Shown: positions 35,011-47,200 of the stretch, piece by piece
How positions within the stretch are numbered: position 1 is the stretch's first letter
Layout: each line of letters opens with the position of its first letter
From: Bactrocera neohumeralis
Taxonomy: Eukaryota; Arthropoda; Insecta; Diptera; Tephritidae
Reading direction: 5' to 3'
Length of the DNA: 64,000 nucleotides
NCBI RefSeq assembly: GCF_024586455.1
Contig: NC_065921.1
Location: 84,814,163 to 84,878,162 of the forward strand
The notes under the pieces: model-generated
What the model was told of the DNA's origin: nothing
Seen by the model: the letters and a program-made list of their open reading frames with translations, nothing else
Databases searched by the model: none
Made by a program: the position numbers and the translations under genes

Positions 35011-35016
35011 TTTTTT
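35011..35016 (+). terminator. Pol III T6 terminator of tRNA-Asp
   Basis: Run of six T, 20 nt after the tRNA 3' end. Confidence 0.6.
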
Positions 35017-35718
35017 AAATTTTATAATTTGTATTCAATATTTATAAATACAATAATACATACATATTTTTACTTCAATAATTTGTATTAAATTTTTTCC
35101 TCACAATCTGCCTTTCCTCCCAAACCGCTAATACATACATATAACATTTCTTTTCTAAATATGTAAATATTTCTTCCGCTTGCAATTAAATGATATTTAA
35201 TTATTTTTACTATAATTGCGTGCGCTTGGAAAGTTTAAAAATATTTTGAAGAAATTTATTTACTTTTTTTGACGGCTTGAACACGCTATAAATCAATTTA
35301 GTGCGCATATTTCGGCAATTTAAGTTAAAAACTTATAAATTCAAGCATGTTTTTTGTTGTTTCTTTTAGGTTTTGATTTATCAGTGGTATAATTTCTACT
35401 TTCGTTGCCTATATTTTGCATCTGTCAATGTGCAGGTACTTAGAGTTACTTTGACTTTGAAGCCTTTTCTTTTTACTTCTGTTAGCTGTGCTGTTTGTTG
35501 TTGTTATTATTAATTGCTAAGTTACGTGCGAACACTTTTAAAAATCGCTTGCAGCATCTCACCATTTCACTTCTTTACTTTTTGTCCTTTTTTAACAACT
35601 TTTTTAAATTCGAATCTCCTAAAACTGGAAAAATATGTATATGGTCTGTAGACAGCTGCCGTTGTTACTAAAAGGTTTGGTGAATTGATATGTATAGTAT
35701 TTTATTTACATTATTGAG
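35017..35718. other. Intergenic, no gene recognised
   Basis: AT-rich; nothing identified. Confidence 0.4.
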
Positions 35719-35831
35719 CAATTCACAACCTGTCGTAAAGCATAGTAAAATCGTCAAATTATAAAAAAAAAACAAATGTAAAAGTTTATAATTTTACGAT
35801 TTTACGATGCTTTACGACAGGTTGTGAATTG
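35719..35831. repeat. 113-bp foldback/inverted repeat
   Basis: The left arm starting caattcacaacctgtcgtaa is complementary, with only two or three mismatches over about 46 bp, to the right arm ending ttacgacaggttgtgaattg. About 20 bp of A-rich loop (aaaaaaaaacaaatg) separates them. The arms occupy nearly the whole unit, as in a MITE or foldback element. No ORF. Confidence 0.8.
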
Positions 35832-35849
35832 AACATATAATAAATAATA

Positions 35850-36380
35850 ATAATAATAAAGGTATGTGAAATTCAGTTTTTTGTAAGGAAATAAGTAGAA
35901 AAGCTTTCCCAAGGGCACATACATAAATATTTGAAAAACCATTCATAAAGCTTTAGTTGAACTTTAGTTTGAACGGTAAACTTATGAAAATAATCTGCAA
36001 CAGCTTATACCTAAATTGGTTGAAAGCTGCAAGCTTAATGAAAGCTTTAACTGCAGCAGAGATGTCACATGCAGTATCGACAGACATTTCAAGTCATTAA
36101 TCTCAATATCAGTCATAATTAAGTATGGACTAAGTAAATCATAATGAAAGCTCTAAACTGAGTGAAAGCTTAGATCTTAATGAAAGCTTTAACTAAAGTA
36201 ATAATAAAGTAAAGCTTTAACTAAAGTAAATTTTTAGTGTCCTAACCTCAACAACAACCCATATTAAACACGACTTTTGATTCCCTAACAGCTTTAAATC
36301 CTATTTGAAGTGAAAATATTACTATGAGTAAGAAATAATAACACTTTATTCATAATTCGAAGGTATCTGTCAACATAACC
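35850..36380. repeat. AAGCTTT-rich low-complexity block
   Basis: Words such as gaaagcttta, aaagctttcc and gaaagctgca recur about every 30-60 bp between 35890 and 36240, without a fixed period. The remainder is ordinary AT-rich DNA. Confidence 0.4.
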
Positions 36381-36384
36381 TTGA

Positions 36385-36560
36385 TTTTTCACCAGCTTTA
36401 ACGTGTTTTTTTCAGCTTCGGTTCACCTTTGCCACGATATTCGGCCGATTGATCGTCCGATTCGGGGTCGTAAATATAGATCCAAGACTCATGGCTAGTA
36501 ATAATACGTTTAATGACATCTTGGTAGTTCACAGACGTTAACACGTCGCTGTTTTTCGAA
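36385..36560 (-). mobile_element. Mariner transposase fragment (catalytic region 1)
   Basis: On the minus strand, about 36400-36525 reads NYQDVIKRIITSHESWIYIY, then DPESDDQSAEYRGKGEPKLK. This is the region of the first catalytic Asp of a mariner transposase. The usual D-E-S-W is H-E-S-W here, so the catalytic Asp is lost. A stop follows the basic stretch. It represents a different mariner lineage from the copies at 1-1095 and 63256-63715. Other domains are missing or too eroded to see. Confidence 0.75.
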
Positions 36561-38049
36561 AAAATTAGGCAATTTTGGAAACAATCATGCTTGCTCTCGT
36601 GGTATATTCAATATACAACCACACCAAGTACACTAAAATATCTGTAATCTGAACGAATTTTGTAAATCCCTCAATCGGACCATGCCACATATTGGGAGCA
36701 CGTAATTAGTACGATAAAACACAAATGAAGTTCACTTCACTATTTTCACTTTTTAATACCATTAATACCGCACAGTGCTGACCGCAATTGGTCACATGTG
36801 ACGATGCTTATGGTCAAATGGCGTGGCGGCTAATTGACCCATAGAAGACACACGAAATGACAACTGAAAGCGTGCAAACAAGAAAACTAAACAGCAAAGG
36901 TGGACAAACATGTAAGAAAAGTTAAAAGTACATAGGAACACATATCGTCATATATACAGGTATATGTATTTATAAAGTAATCAGTTAGCGCGTAAGAGCC
37001 GCAGAAGTCTTTCAAACGCAATTAACATTTGACAATTGCCTTTTTGGAGACTACGCCGGCGAGTGGGTTCAACGCAGAGTTCAACACCGTTTGACAAATT
37101 CCACCGTATATCGCTTAACGGTACCTAAGCAGTAAATTTGTAATTTTGTTTATATAACGCACATTTTCACTTTTTAGTTATACTAACTGTCTTAAGTTTC
37201 TTTTCTTGCCTGGCTTTTATACTACAAGCCGTGGTATTTTTTATATTTTTCACTTCATGGCCAATTTTGTGTCGTGTGTAATTAAAAATGTAATTAACTG
37301 AAACAGAATAACGACAAAGTGAAAAAAGCTAATTTTTCAAAAAAAAAACAATAAAATTAAACGCACCGACAAAAAAAAATTAACTATGTTTACACTCTGA
37401 AACAAAAGTGTGTTTCCTACGCTAACACCCGTGACACTGGGACGCTGGAAAATCTCGTTTTTCACACTTTCCGGCGGCTGAGACTGAAAGCGTACTTTGG
37501 CTTTCTTTCACGCCGAACATTAGCTCAGCTTGGCATTGACATTAAAGCTTTTTTTATTTTAATTAAAATGGGAGTTGCAGCGCTAATTAATTTTGAAATG
37601 CGTGAAATAAAGTGAGAAACGCAGTGCGGCTCATTGCTTCAAGCGGGCATTGTGCCACGCCTGCGCAGTGTGTGGCATTAACACAAGGACTTTTACGCAT
37701 ATCTATTCATAACAGTTTTTCACAAAACCGCATGCTGTGCGATTTTTATGCTAACACGAATAAATCACTTAGGTGCCTAAGGCCGGAAACACGCTGACAC
37801 AGAGTCTAAATAAACCACCAAAAGCAAAGAAACTACTTGTTGCAAGCATCATATGATGGCAAATATAAAACGACAACGAAAAAATACAAAATACAAAATT
37901 GTTTCGTTGTCTTTCAGTACTTTTGGTCAAAGCTTTTGACTAGACTGTAAATATTCAATGAAGTAAACAGAATTTCAATATCGTTCCTTCCATCGACGAA
38001 CTAAGCGCATTAGCATACAGATTAAAACAAGTGAAAGTATAAGTATAAA
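36561..38049. other. Intergenic, no gene recognised
   Basis: Moderately GC-richer at about 37400-37800, with no identifiable gene. Confidence 0.4.
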
Positions 38050-39290
38050 GAGAGCTTTTCGGAGTTTCTTTTTACATCCTAAAGATAGCTTTTTGGCAGC
38101 TTTTTAATATTTAAAATATAAGTTATTGTAACATTAAGGCTTCAAAGATAGTGAAAAGTGAGCTTTTTAGGACTTTTATAATTCTTTGAAGTTTTACTGA
38201 TCAATTTTTACAGACGTACAAATAGAAATGTTTTTTGGTTTTTTTTTTACAACTGCAAGTTACTTTATTTGAGAAGCTTTTCAAAAGTAGTAAAAAGTGA
38301 ACTTTTCTGAGTTTTCACTTTTATAATTTCTGGAGCTTTCAGAATAAGGTTTTAGTACAAAACAGAATAGATTTTTGCAGTTTCTACATCTACAAGTTAT
38401 TGTAATTGTGAAGTTTAAAAAATGGTGATAAGTGGGCTTACCAGAGATTTCTTCTTCATAATTTTTTAGAGCTTTCATAGTAAATTTTTACTACAAAACA
38501 GAAGATTTTTTTCATTTTCAAGAGTTATTTTTATTGTGAAGCTTTATTAAGTGAACTTTCCAAAGTTTTGACTTTTGTAATTCTCTCGTGGTTTCATAAA
38601 CACCTTTTACTAAAAAACAGAATAGCTTTTTTTGCGTTTTACATCCAGAAGTTATTGTAATTATGAAGTTTAAAAAAATAGTGTTAAGTGAGATTTCTGG
38701 AACTTTCATCGTTATAATTCTTTGGAGCTTTCATAGTGAATTTTTACTAGAAAACAGAAGAGTTTTTGTCACGCTCAAGAGTTATTTTCATTGGAAGCTA
38801 GCAAGAAATGCTGTTAAGTGAGCTTTCCAAAATTTTCACTTTTATAATTCTCTAAAGCTTTCATAAAAGGTTTTTGGTATAAAACAGAAGAGATTTTCAG
38901 AGTTTTTTTATTTTCATGTTCTTTTTATTGTGAACTTCAAAAGAATATTGATAAGTGAGATTAGAAATATTTAGCTTTCATTTTTATAAATCTTTGGAGC
39001 TTTTATAGTAAATTTTTACTAAAAAACAGAAAGACTTTCTTTCATCTTCAAGAGTTATTTTTATTGGAAGCGACCAAAAATATTATAAACTAAGTTTTTA
39101 GTGCTTTCATTTTTACAATTCACTGGAGCTTTCATAAAAAGTGTTTACTGCAAAACAGAAGAATTTTACGGAGTTTTTTTTACATCTTCAAATTATTTTT
39201 TTTTTGTGAAGCTACTTTAAAATACCAAAAGTTAAGTCAGCTCTTCAGAGCTTTCATTTTTATAACTCTTCGTAACTTTGTAACTAATAT
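38050..39290. repeat. Tandem repeat with ~260-bp dimeric unit
   Basis: Marker aaaacagaa recurs at about 38358, 38495, 38614, 38751, 38880, 39022 and 39152 (mean spacing about 130 bp). Alternate monomers are more alike. One type has a gttattgtaatt.tgaagttt stretch (38390-38420 and 38650-38680). The other has caagagttatttt followed by gtgaactttcc or gtgagctttcc (38518-38560 and 38775-38830). This gives a two-monomer higher-order unit of about 256-272 bp. Minus-strand ORFs at 38281-38709 arise from the repeat. Confidence 0.65.
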
Positions 39291-41250
39291 ACGATTACAT
39301 TTTTTATTCTTCAATCGTTTTAAAAATATTGATTGTTATATGAAATTTGTCCTTGGGATCATTCTCAACAACCTTGTTAAAGAGACTATGGCTGAAAACC
39401 GGTTTGGAGTCAGCGATTTTTAAGTCCAACTTTAAAAAATCTGTACAATCGTTCTAAGGTTCACATAAAAAATTATCAGCAATATTCATCAAACATAAAA
39501 TTTCGTATGAAGTTCAAAAGCTTGCAAATAAAACTTACAATCACCAATTATGTATTTCTCGCAATAATTTGCAAATCTTAATCCCACCAGCAATCATTCA
39601 GTATACCTGCTTCAGTTTCGCAAAATGAAATTAAAAAAAAAAATCATGTTTTATTTAAGCTCAACCCTGAAGCAAATATAACAAAAGCAAAATCGGCGTA
39701 GAAAATCAATTGTAATTGCTTTGAATTTGCCAAGGTGTGGGTGCCAATTTAACAGATTTTTTGTTTGGGATAACAACACACGTGAGTCACTAGTGGGAAT
39801 TGAATGGATGACAAGGCAAAATAGCTAATCTTTTGCAAAGAAAGGAGTAGCAAAAACCAAGCCAATAAAATTGGTAAAAATGTGTAACGCGAGGAAAGAA
39901 ATAACAGAGTAATAAATTTAAAAGTAATGGAAGCAAAAATTCATACCCACGCACAAAATATTGGCACGGCTGTTTAGACAAAGCAAAGCTTGACAAATTG
40001 CTGTAGCTGGTGTGAAAAAATATGCAAATTTTTTTTTATAAAATTATATCGAAATGGATGTATGAATGGATAGTCTATAGCACGTTTATACCTATAATCA
40101 ATAGAAAAAAATTATTAAAAAAATATATTAAAAATTTAATAAAATTCTATGTTTCAGAATTGCTTAAAATTTCGAGAGTTGCCACTATCAACTATCTTGC
40201 TTGATAGCTTTCGCTCTTGGCAGAAATCTAACCCAAATGCATGCATTAAATAGTGAAACGTTAGTTCGTCTGAATTCTCATTTCTTTGTTGATTTTTTAG
40301 CAATATTTTAATTGCTAATTTTATGTATTTTACAAGCGATCACTCTTCACATTTTTACCAGATACATCAACAAGGGGAGGATGGAAACATTATTAATTAC
40401 TGCACCTTTGAAAATCGCACAGCATTCTCATTTCTATTTTGACCAATTTATTCGCGTTTTGAAACCTGCTCATTTCGGCTCCTCGGCGCGTATATAATTT
40501 TATATTCCTCACATTGTCTCTCTTCACAGCTCATTTATTTTGCAGTTTGGGTCAGTTGGCAACGGCAGTGAAATATGGGTCACTGTATGATTGATATTCT
40601 CAAACACTGTAGTGGCAGCAGCGGCTGTTTAGAAGACGCGTGAAGATCGCACAGCATCGTGATTTTATTTTCATTGGCCTACAGCGTTGTGTTAAATGAG
40701 CCATAATCACGTTAAAATGGATACAGCAGACACCTTTCGAAAAGCAAATACACTAACACTTTGAAACAATGAAAAAGACAGTTTGAATATTTTCGCCAAA
40801 AAAAAATTAATGAAAGTCATTTGTACGCACATAAATATCCGCAAGGTGTTAACCCACATCCGCTGTTTTTCTATCGTGGCATTCATTACCGCGATATGTA
40901 TGCTTTTTATGACATTACAATTAAAGCGCTTTAGAGCTTTTTGCGCTGATTAATAATTTTCGCACTTTTTCCGTAATAAAATTTTTATTTCAATACTTTT
41001 TGTGATTAATATTATCTTTCGCTTTCATTGTGTCTGTTTTTTCCTCAGCTGGCAGCACTAACCACACACATTCTATTTCGCTTTTGTGTGTGCGACACTG
41101 TTTGAATTTATGGCCTACAAATTGATTGGGAATTTTTGAGGTTATAAGAGATTTCCATGTTAAGTGTACATCTATGTATGTATGGCTAACTGACCTGGAT
41201 AGAAAATCGTTTAGGAATTTTAGTGAGATATGATTGTATGTACATAAAAT
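39291..41250. other. Intergenic, no gene recognised
   Basis: AT-rich; ORFs of 60-68 codons here lack any motif. Confidence 0.4.
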
Positions 41251-41780
41251 AAGTTGTTATAAATTCGGTTCTACTAAGCTTTTTCTAAACTTTTTTAAGC
41301 TTTCATGTTAGTACAAACTTACTTGAAGAAAGTTTGCATTTCTTTGATTGCTTACGCTAAATTTTTAGAAACTTTGTCGTGAAATTTAAAGCACTGCCTT
41401 TAGTAAACTTTTGGGTGCCTTTACTTTGTACAATTTATTTAGAAAAACAAAAACTCAGTTTTAGAAAAAAGTGATCAGATTTAATCAAAACTCCTTATGC
41501 GTAATCAAATAAGCTTTCTAAAGTTTTTCGTGCTTTTTAAAAAAGCTTTTATGAAGATAACTTATTTTGGTTACAATACATATTTTATATGCATAAAGCA
41601 GTAGATAGAGTTTAATTTGGGAGTCCGTTGAGCTTTTAAAACAAGAACTTAAAAGGCTTATTTAAGTTCCTATACTTTCTTGAAATAATTTTAAATTATT
41701 TGCACTTAAAATTTTTTAAAAGCTTCAGAAAATATCGTTTCAAAGCTTTAAAGCTTTCACTTCAATCCAATGTCATGAGC
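41251..41780. repeat. AGCTTT-rich block
   Basis: aagcttt, agctttc and agcttta words recur irregularly. The vocabulary is shared with 35850-36380, 38050-39290 and 46220-47200. No fixed period by eye. Confidence 0.35.
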
Positions 41781-42059
41781 TTTCGAGAACGCGAGTTTTA
41801 ACATGCCAATAAAAACAAAATATACTCAAAGCTCATACTTAAAAAATATATTGAACTAATTTTGAACAAAATTTTTGACAAAATAACGTTTATTTCCACA
41901 AAAAAATATAAAAAACGAGAAGTAAAAAAGCTTTCGACCAACCTTATATATGTAGGAAAGGAAATGGGTATTTGTTTCTGTAACTGCTCTAAATATGATA
42001 CAAGGTATCAGCAAGTACAACTTAAATTCGACTTCCTTCTAGATTGGATTTTCTAATTT

Positions 42060-42125
42060 AAAAAACTGTTTCGTAATCCGTCTCTAGCAATGCAAGGTGA
42101 TAAGTTTACCGCTAAGCCACGTTTA
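42060..42125 (-). other. tRNA-like Pol III promoter remnant
   Basis: On the minus strand, tggcttagcggtaaa (about 42104-42118) fits a tRNA A box. About 25-30 nt later cttgcat resembles an anticodon loop, then acggattacgaaa (42069-42081) resembles a weak B box. A T6 run follows. The stems do not pair properly, so it is not a functional tRNA. A decayed tRNA or tRNA-derived SINE head is possible. Confidence 0.3.
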
Positions 42126-43124
42126 ACTTCGGTTTCACCCAATATGTAAACTTGCTATACCAAAACAGCAAAGAAATTTGTAAAAATTTATGCTGAGAAC
42201 GTGACTAAAATAACGGCATCAAAAAAACAAAACTCACACATTATTACAACACCGACAAAATGACCAATTACAAGAGAAAAATCAACAGAAACTAAACCAT
42301 GAGTTGGCAAAAATAAACAAAATCTTTAATTAACACCATTTTGAGACAACCAAAGGAACACGCACACACAAACAAATTTAATTATTTTTTCTGCACGAAG
42401 CACAAAGTGTTCATTGTTGTGTCTGTGCAATAGTTGGCAACCTTGACGTTTGAAGTGGTTTCTTTTAGAAACGTTTTCACTTGTAGCCACAAGTATTTGT
42501 ATTTTAATTAAGAAATACTTGAAAAGGCGCAAACACACGTACAAAGTTGAATATTTTCTTTTTTTTAATTTTTTAAGATATAGTTTCAAAATAAGAAACA
42601 AATTTTGGTATATGCTGTCATGTCTGCTTATATGCTTCAGGTGTGATATGTGGGTGTGTATGTGTTTTGTGTACAAAAACCGCAAATTAAATGTAGTATT
42701 TTCTGACGGGCATATTGCCAATCAATAACGTTTGAAACACAACAAAAAGTTTGCTATGAAAATCGAAAGCAAAAATCATGCAAAAAATTGCAAAGAATAT
42801 TCTACATTTTGGTGGTTTCACATGTATACCAACTTGCCATATAAATAAACATGAAACTATTAGCAGTTTATATTGTTGTACACATATTATATGTATGTAT
42901 TTATCTGAAAGCGTAGTGTAGGAGAAAAAGACAGATTGTGCAATGCGGAAAACCACAAAGCAACGTTTGATCAATTCTAATTGCCAGCGACATTGGCGAG
43001 GTTCTCACACCAAGCAACCCAACTGGAAATTATAAAGTGAATGCGAATTTTAGGAATAAATATATATACATATGTATATGTATATGTATAGTTGGACAAA
43101 TCGTTTTTAATTACAGATAGAGAC
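42126..43124. other. Intergenic, no gene recognised
   Basis: The opposing ORFs at 42326-42974 overlap on both strands and show no conserved motif; none is called as a gene. Confidence 0.4.
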
Positions 43125-43693
43125 ATATTTAGGAAAAGCATCCATACAAGAAGTTAATTTTTTTCGGCCAACTTATATGGCAGCTATATACTATAATCAA
43201 CCGATCTGAACAATTTCTTCGAAGATTGTATGCTTTTCTTAGACAATAATCCATTCCAAATTTCTGTATGATATCTTGTCAAATGTAAAAGCTTTTTATG
43301 CAACCCCTTTACTCCGATCGTTCAGTTTGTATGGAAGTTTTGGGTTATAGTGATCCGATCTAAGCAATTTCTCCGGAGATTGTACCATTTTCTTAGATAA
43401 TAATCCATGCCAAAAATTTCGAAGATATCTTCTCAAATGTAAAAGCTTTCTATACAATCTCTTTGTTCTGATCGTTCAGTTTTTATGGCAGCTATATGCT
43501 ATAGTAGTGTGTGCGAAATTTTAGAACGATATCTCCAAAAATGAGGAAGTTGGTCATGTATAAAAACAAACATATATGGCTATATCTTCACAGCTGTTCA
43601 TTTATATGAACATATTTTTTAAAGGGTTTTCGACCTTTCCTTCTAGGAGTTACAAACTTCGTTGCGTACTTAATATACCTTGTTCTGTGTATA
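43125..43693 (-). repeat. Helentron/DINE-1-like element, truncated
   Basis: Monomer markers (tatatggcagctatata and tttgtatgg-like) at about 43170, 43325 and 43480 give 155-bp spacing. The minus-strand start near 43693 keeps a decayed palindrome (ataccttgttctgtgtata). The 3' hairpin is absent. Confidence 0.65.
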
Positions 43694-44034
43694 AATATAT
43701 ATCCAGATATTTAAAAGTGATTAACTTGCCTGGTACAAAAAATAATACAAAATAAATAAATATATATCCAGAAATACAAAAAAAAACACATATTGTTGTG
43801 AAAACATATCATTTATGGTAAATAAAATTTCAGCTAAGAACAACACTGTGGTTATAACATTCTTCGATTTCTTGCTGGGTATGAACTCGGCTTTTACAAA
43901 AGTGGAGAATCAGTACGTACAATTATCACTGACCAAGACGGCATCAATGAACACTTGAAGAGCACTTGAAAATTGGACAAAAAATTGAAAAACAATAGAA
44001 AATAATAAAACTAGAAATATTAACAATGAGCTTT

Positions 44035-44105
44035 TATAAAATAATAAAAAATAATAAAATGATTAAATAATAAAAAATAATAAAATTATTAAATAATAAA
44101 AATTA
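44035..44105. repeat. (AATAAA)n-like simple repeat
   Basis: aataataaaaaataataaaa recurs in a short A-rich tandem tract. Confidence 0.6.
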
Positions 44106-44298
44106 AAGCAACAAAGAGTTATTCCATAATTACTTGTATGAGATGTAAAGATAACCAAAAATTAACCACATTTATTTGAGGAGCAGTTTGAAGATTAATT
44201 TTTCAGCGCGCAACAAAATATTTCAACACTACTGCTATTGGAAAGAGGTTAAATAATGAGAGATATAGTATAAGCAACTCTTTCCAACGAAGCAATAT

Positions 44299-44430
44299 CT
44301 TTATATATAAAAATTACGTGTCACTTTGTTTGTCCGCGTTGGACTCCTAAACTACTGAACCGATTTTAAAAAAATTTAGCACACTGTGTCCAGTTCGAAT
44401 CAACTTAGAAGATAGGATAGTTAAAAAAAT
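44299..44430 (+). repeat. Interspersed repeat segment of possible Helitron type
   Basis: A phrase of the form tatataaaaattacgtgtca, then ttgtccgcg, then ctactgaaccgatttta resembles a widespread insect repeat motif. I associate it with Helitron-like elements, but this is weak without a search. Confidence 0.3.
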
Positions 44431-44446
44431 TCATAAATACAAAATA

Positions 44447-44560
44447 CAGTGAAAGCTCTATTAAATAGACGCTCTATTAAGCGGACATCTCCATAAACCA
44501 TACACATTGGCCGGTCCCACAATTAGTTGATGTTTATTAAGTAAAAATGGTAGACAGCCA
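44447..44560 (+). mobile_element. Possible pogo/Tigger-like terminus
   Basis: After a TA (44445-44446) the sequence cagtgaaagctctattaaat, then gacgctctattaagcggaca, resembles a pogo/Tigger terminal repeat with its internal echo. No transposase or second end was identified. Confidence 0.3.
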
Positions 44561-44710
44561 TGATATCAAACATTTAGCAGGAGAAACATTTTTATTTAAA
44601 CTGATATCAAACATCAGCTTTATTGTTGAATGAGGTTAGATTAAATTGTTGAGCTGAAATGTTCCCAAGAAATTCGCAGATTCAATAAGACAACACATAT
44701 TTTGAAGCTC

Positions 44711-44732
44711 CTCTCTCTCTCTCTCTCTCTCT
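44711..44732. repeat. (CT)n microsatellite
   Basis: Eleven uninterrupted CT units. Confidence 0.9.
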
Positions 44733-44739
44733 TACTTTG

Positions 44740-46219
44740 CGAAAAATTAGTTATAGAGTAAGCCGATATTTGATTACACTACCTATATTATTCCAATGCA
44801 CTTAAAGCGCTTATTGATATAGGTTTTTGAGTGAATCAGTGAACCAAATCTGAGTACGTCAAACTAATTTGAGTAACGTAACAAGAGTTCGTGAACGAAC
44901 ATAACCATAACTGACTGTTCCTAAAAAAAAACAAAGAAAAGTCAGCAAAATGCAGTTACAACCACTGCAGCAACATCAGCCACCTAAAAACATGCCAATA
45001 TGACAAGGTGAGGCCAATGATTGTTTCGATTATAAATGCGCGTAGTTTATTTTTGACAATCCACTGCTGCAATTCCGAATACGGTAGTGGCACGCTTGCA
45101 CCGAGCTGTTCAGAACAAGAGCAATAGCAAATGGACTAGCACACTTAACGCTTATGGACATATGAACTTATTCACTTAAGCGTGTACGCCGCGCGGTGAG
45201 GCGACAGCAAGATCGGCTAACAACTGTTTGCTGCTAAAAAATACGAAGCGCGCTACACACTTATTACACTTATAAGCCTGATTATGCAGAAGCATGTACT
45301 TATACGAATATATACGACGTATGTAGACCTATGCCGGTGCGCTTGTGCACCGATACTTAAGTATTTTGCGTGCGTGCTTGCGTGCCGTGGAGTTCAACCG
45401 CAAAAGGCATGCGAACTTAAGTTTACCACACCGTGTGTCGAGGCATTTGAAGTGGCAGTGGCCTTTTGTGGACCGCCAACAAGCTGGTTTAATATTTATC
45501 ATTTTATGAATTTTTTCACCCTTTTTTGTTGTAACACTGTGTCAATCCGAATGGCAACGGCACTCATGTAGTGCGTCGCCTTAGATTTGTTGAACCCAGC
45601 GGCGGTGTGGCGTGTCGCCCGGCCGCTTGGTGGTCTGTTGGTGGCTCGAGCATGCCTCGGGGGCATTCGCTTGATTGGCGTTATGTATAAAGAATGACAC
45701 ATGCGCCGACGCACATTAATTTGCGGCTTTGTGTCAATTCACGTTTATTGCTGCGCTTAGTTCAAAGCGGGGGAAAAACATAAAAGAAAAGTACTAGGAA
45801 GTGATGAGAATTCAGATAACAAGCTGGGTAAAGCACCCTGCTATGGAAACTTGTTAAATTGAATTGTATCGACGATTTAAGAAACTCATATAAGTAAAAA
45901 GTGAAAAAACTGTCTCTTCTGCAAAAAAATTTAGTAATTGTGGATTGCGGAGAGAGATGCCGCGCTTCAAAGAGCTTTTGGTGTGACTTTTATAAAGTAA
46001 CATTGCTGTGAAACACTTTAACGAAACTGCTAACTTTCGTTTATAGATAACAGAAAAGTCGAAATGAAGATCAAATCGGCGATCTAGACTCAAATTTTTT
46101 GATTCAGTTCAATTTCGATCATTTTAAAGACAATAATGTTGATTTTGGTGTTCCCTAAATTTTTTTACAAGAAAGACATGACTATATAACGGGATCTGTT
46201 GTAACAATCGCAATCATAA
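44740..46219. other. Intergenic, no gene recognised
   Basis: A GC-richer part lies at about 44990-45730. Opposing ORFs there (45284-45571, 45499-45714) have no recognised domain. Confidence 0.4.
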
Positions 46220-47200
46220 TGAGTTTTCACACAAGCTTTCATATACATATATTTTGAGTTTTGTGTTGTAAAAATAACACTAACATGATGCTTTTGGTCA
46301 AGCTTTCATATAACCTTAAATTTAACTCTTAAGTAATATAGGAAACAGACGTTAAAGGATATATTATGTGCACGTTAAAGTTTTCTCAAGCTTTCATATA
46401 TGTATATTAGAGAGCTTTGTGATTTCAACGATGATTTTGCTAATTCTCTAAATCTTTCAGGCATATTTGAGAGCTTTGAGTTTTAAGCATTGTTCTCTTA
46501 AATAATATTATGCTTTCACTCAAGCTTTCATACATATTAGAGAACTTTGAGGTTTCAGCATTTTTTTATAACAAAAAGCTTTCAGGCAAGCTTTCATATA
46601 TATCTTGAGTTTTACGTTGCAAGAATAACAATCATGATAAGCCTTTATCAATCTTTTATATATATTAAAGAGCTCTGTGCTTTCAACATTGTCATTACAA
46701 ATATAACATTAAGCTTTCACTCAAGCTTTCATGTATTTTAAAAAGCTTTGATTTTCAGCATTGTTATTTCTATTATAACTTAAAGCCTTTCATACATACT
46801 AGAGAACTTTGAGGTTTCACCATTGTTCTTGCTTAAATAATATTAAGCTTTCACTCGAACTCTCATACATATCAGTGAAATTTGAGTTTTCAGCATTGTT
46901 CTTGTTAAAATAATATCAAGCTTTCATACATATTGGAGAACTTGGAGGTTTCCGCATTGTTCTTGGTTAAATAATATTAAGCTTTCACTTAAACTTTCAT
47001 GCATATTAAAGACTTTTGACTTTCAGCATTGTTTTTTTTTTTCAATATAACATTAAGCTTTTACTCAAGCTTTCATACACATTAGATAGCTTTGAGTTTA
47101 CAGTAAAGAAGCAAAGAACAATTTCTAATATAAAATCAAGCTTTCACTCAAGCTTTCATACATATTAAAGAACTTTGAGCTTTCAGCATTGTTCTTGGCA
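46220..47200. repeat. AAGCTTTCA-centred degenerate tandem repeat
   Basis: A unit close to caagctttcatacatattag, then agaactttgaggtttcagca and a ttgttct segment, recurs about every 60-80 bp. Clear copies begin near 46300, 46523, 46727, 46918, 47060 and 47150. Copies are degenerate and spacing varies. No coding potential. Confidence 0.6.

Noticed and set aside
42326..42974. Overlapping long ORFs of 92-131 codons on both strands
   Set aside because: Mutually antisense, rich in Lys/Phe/Ile as expected from AT-rich DNA, without motif.
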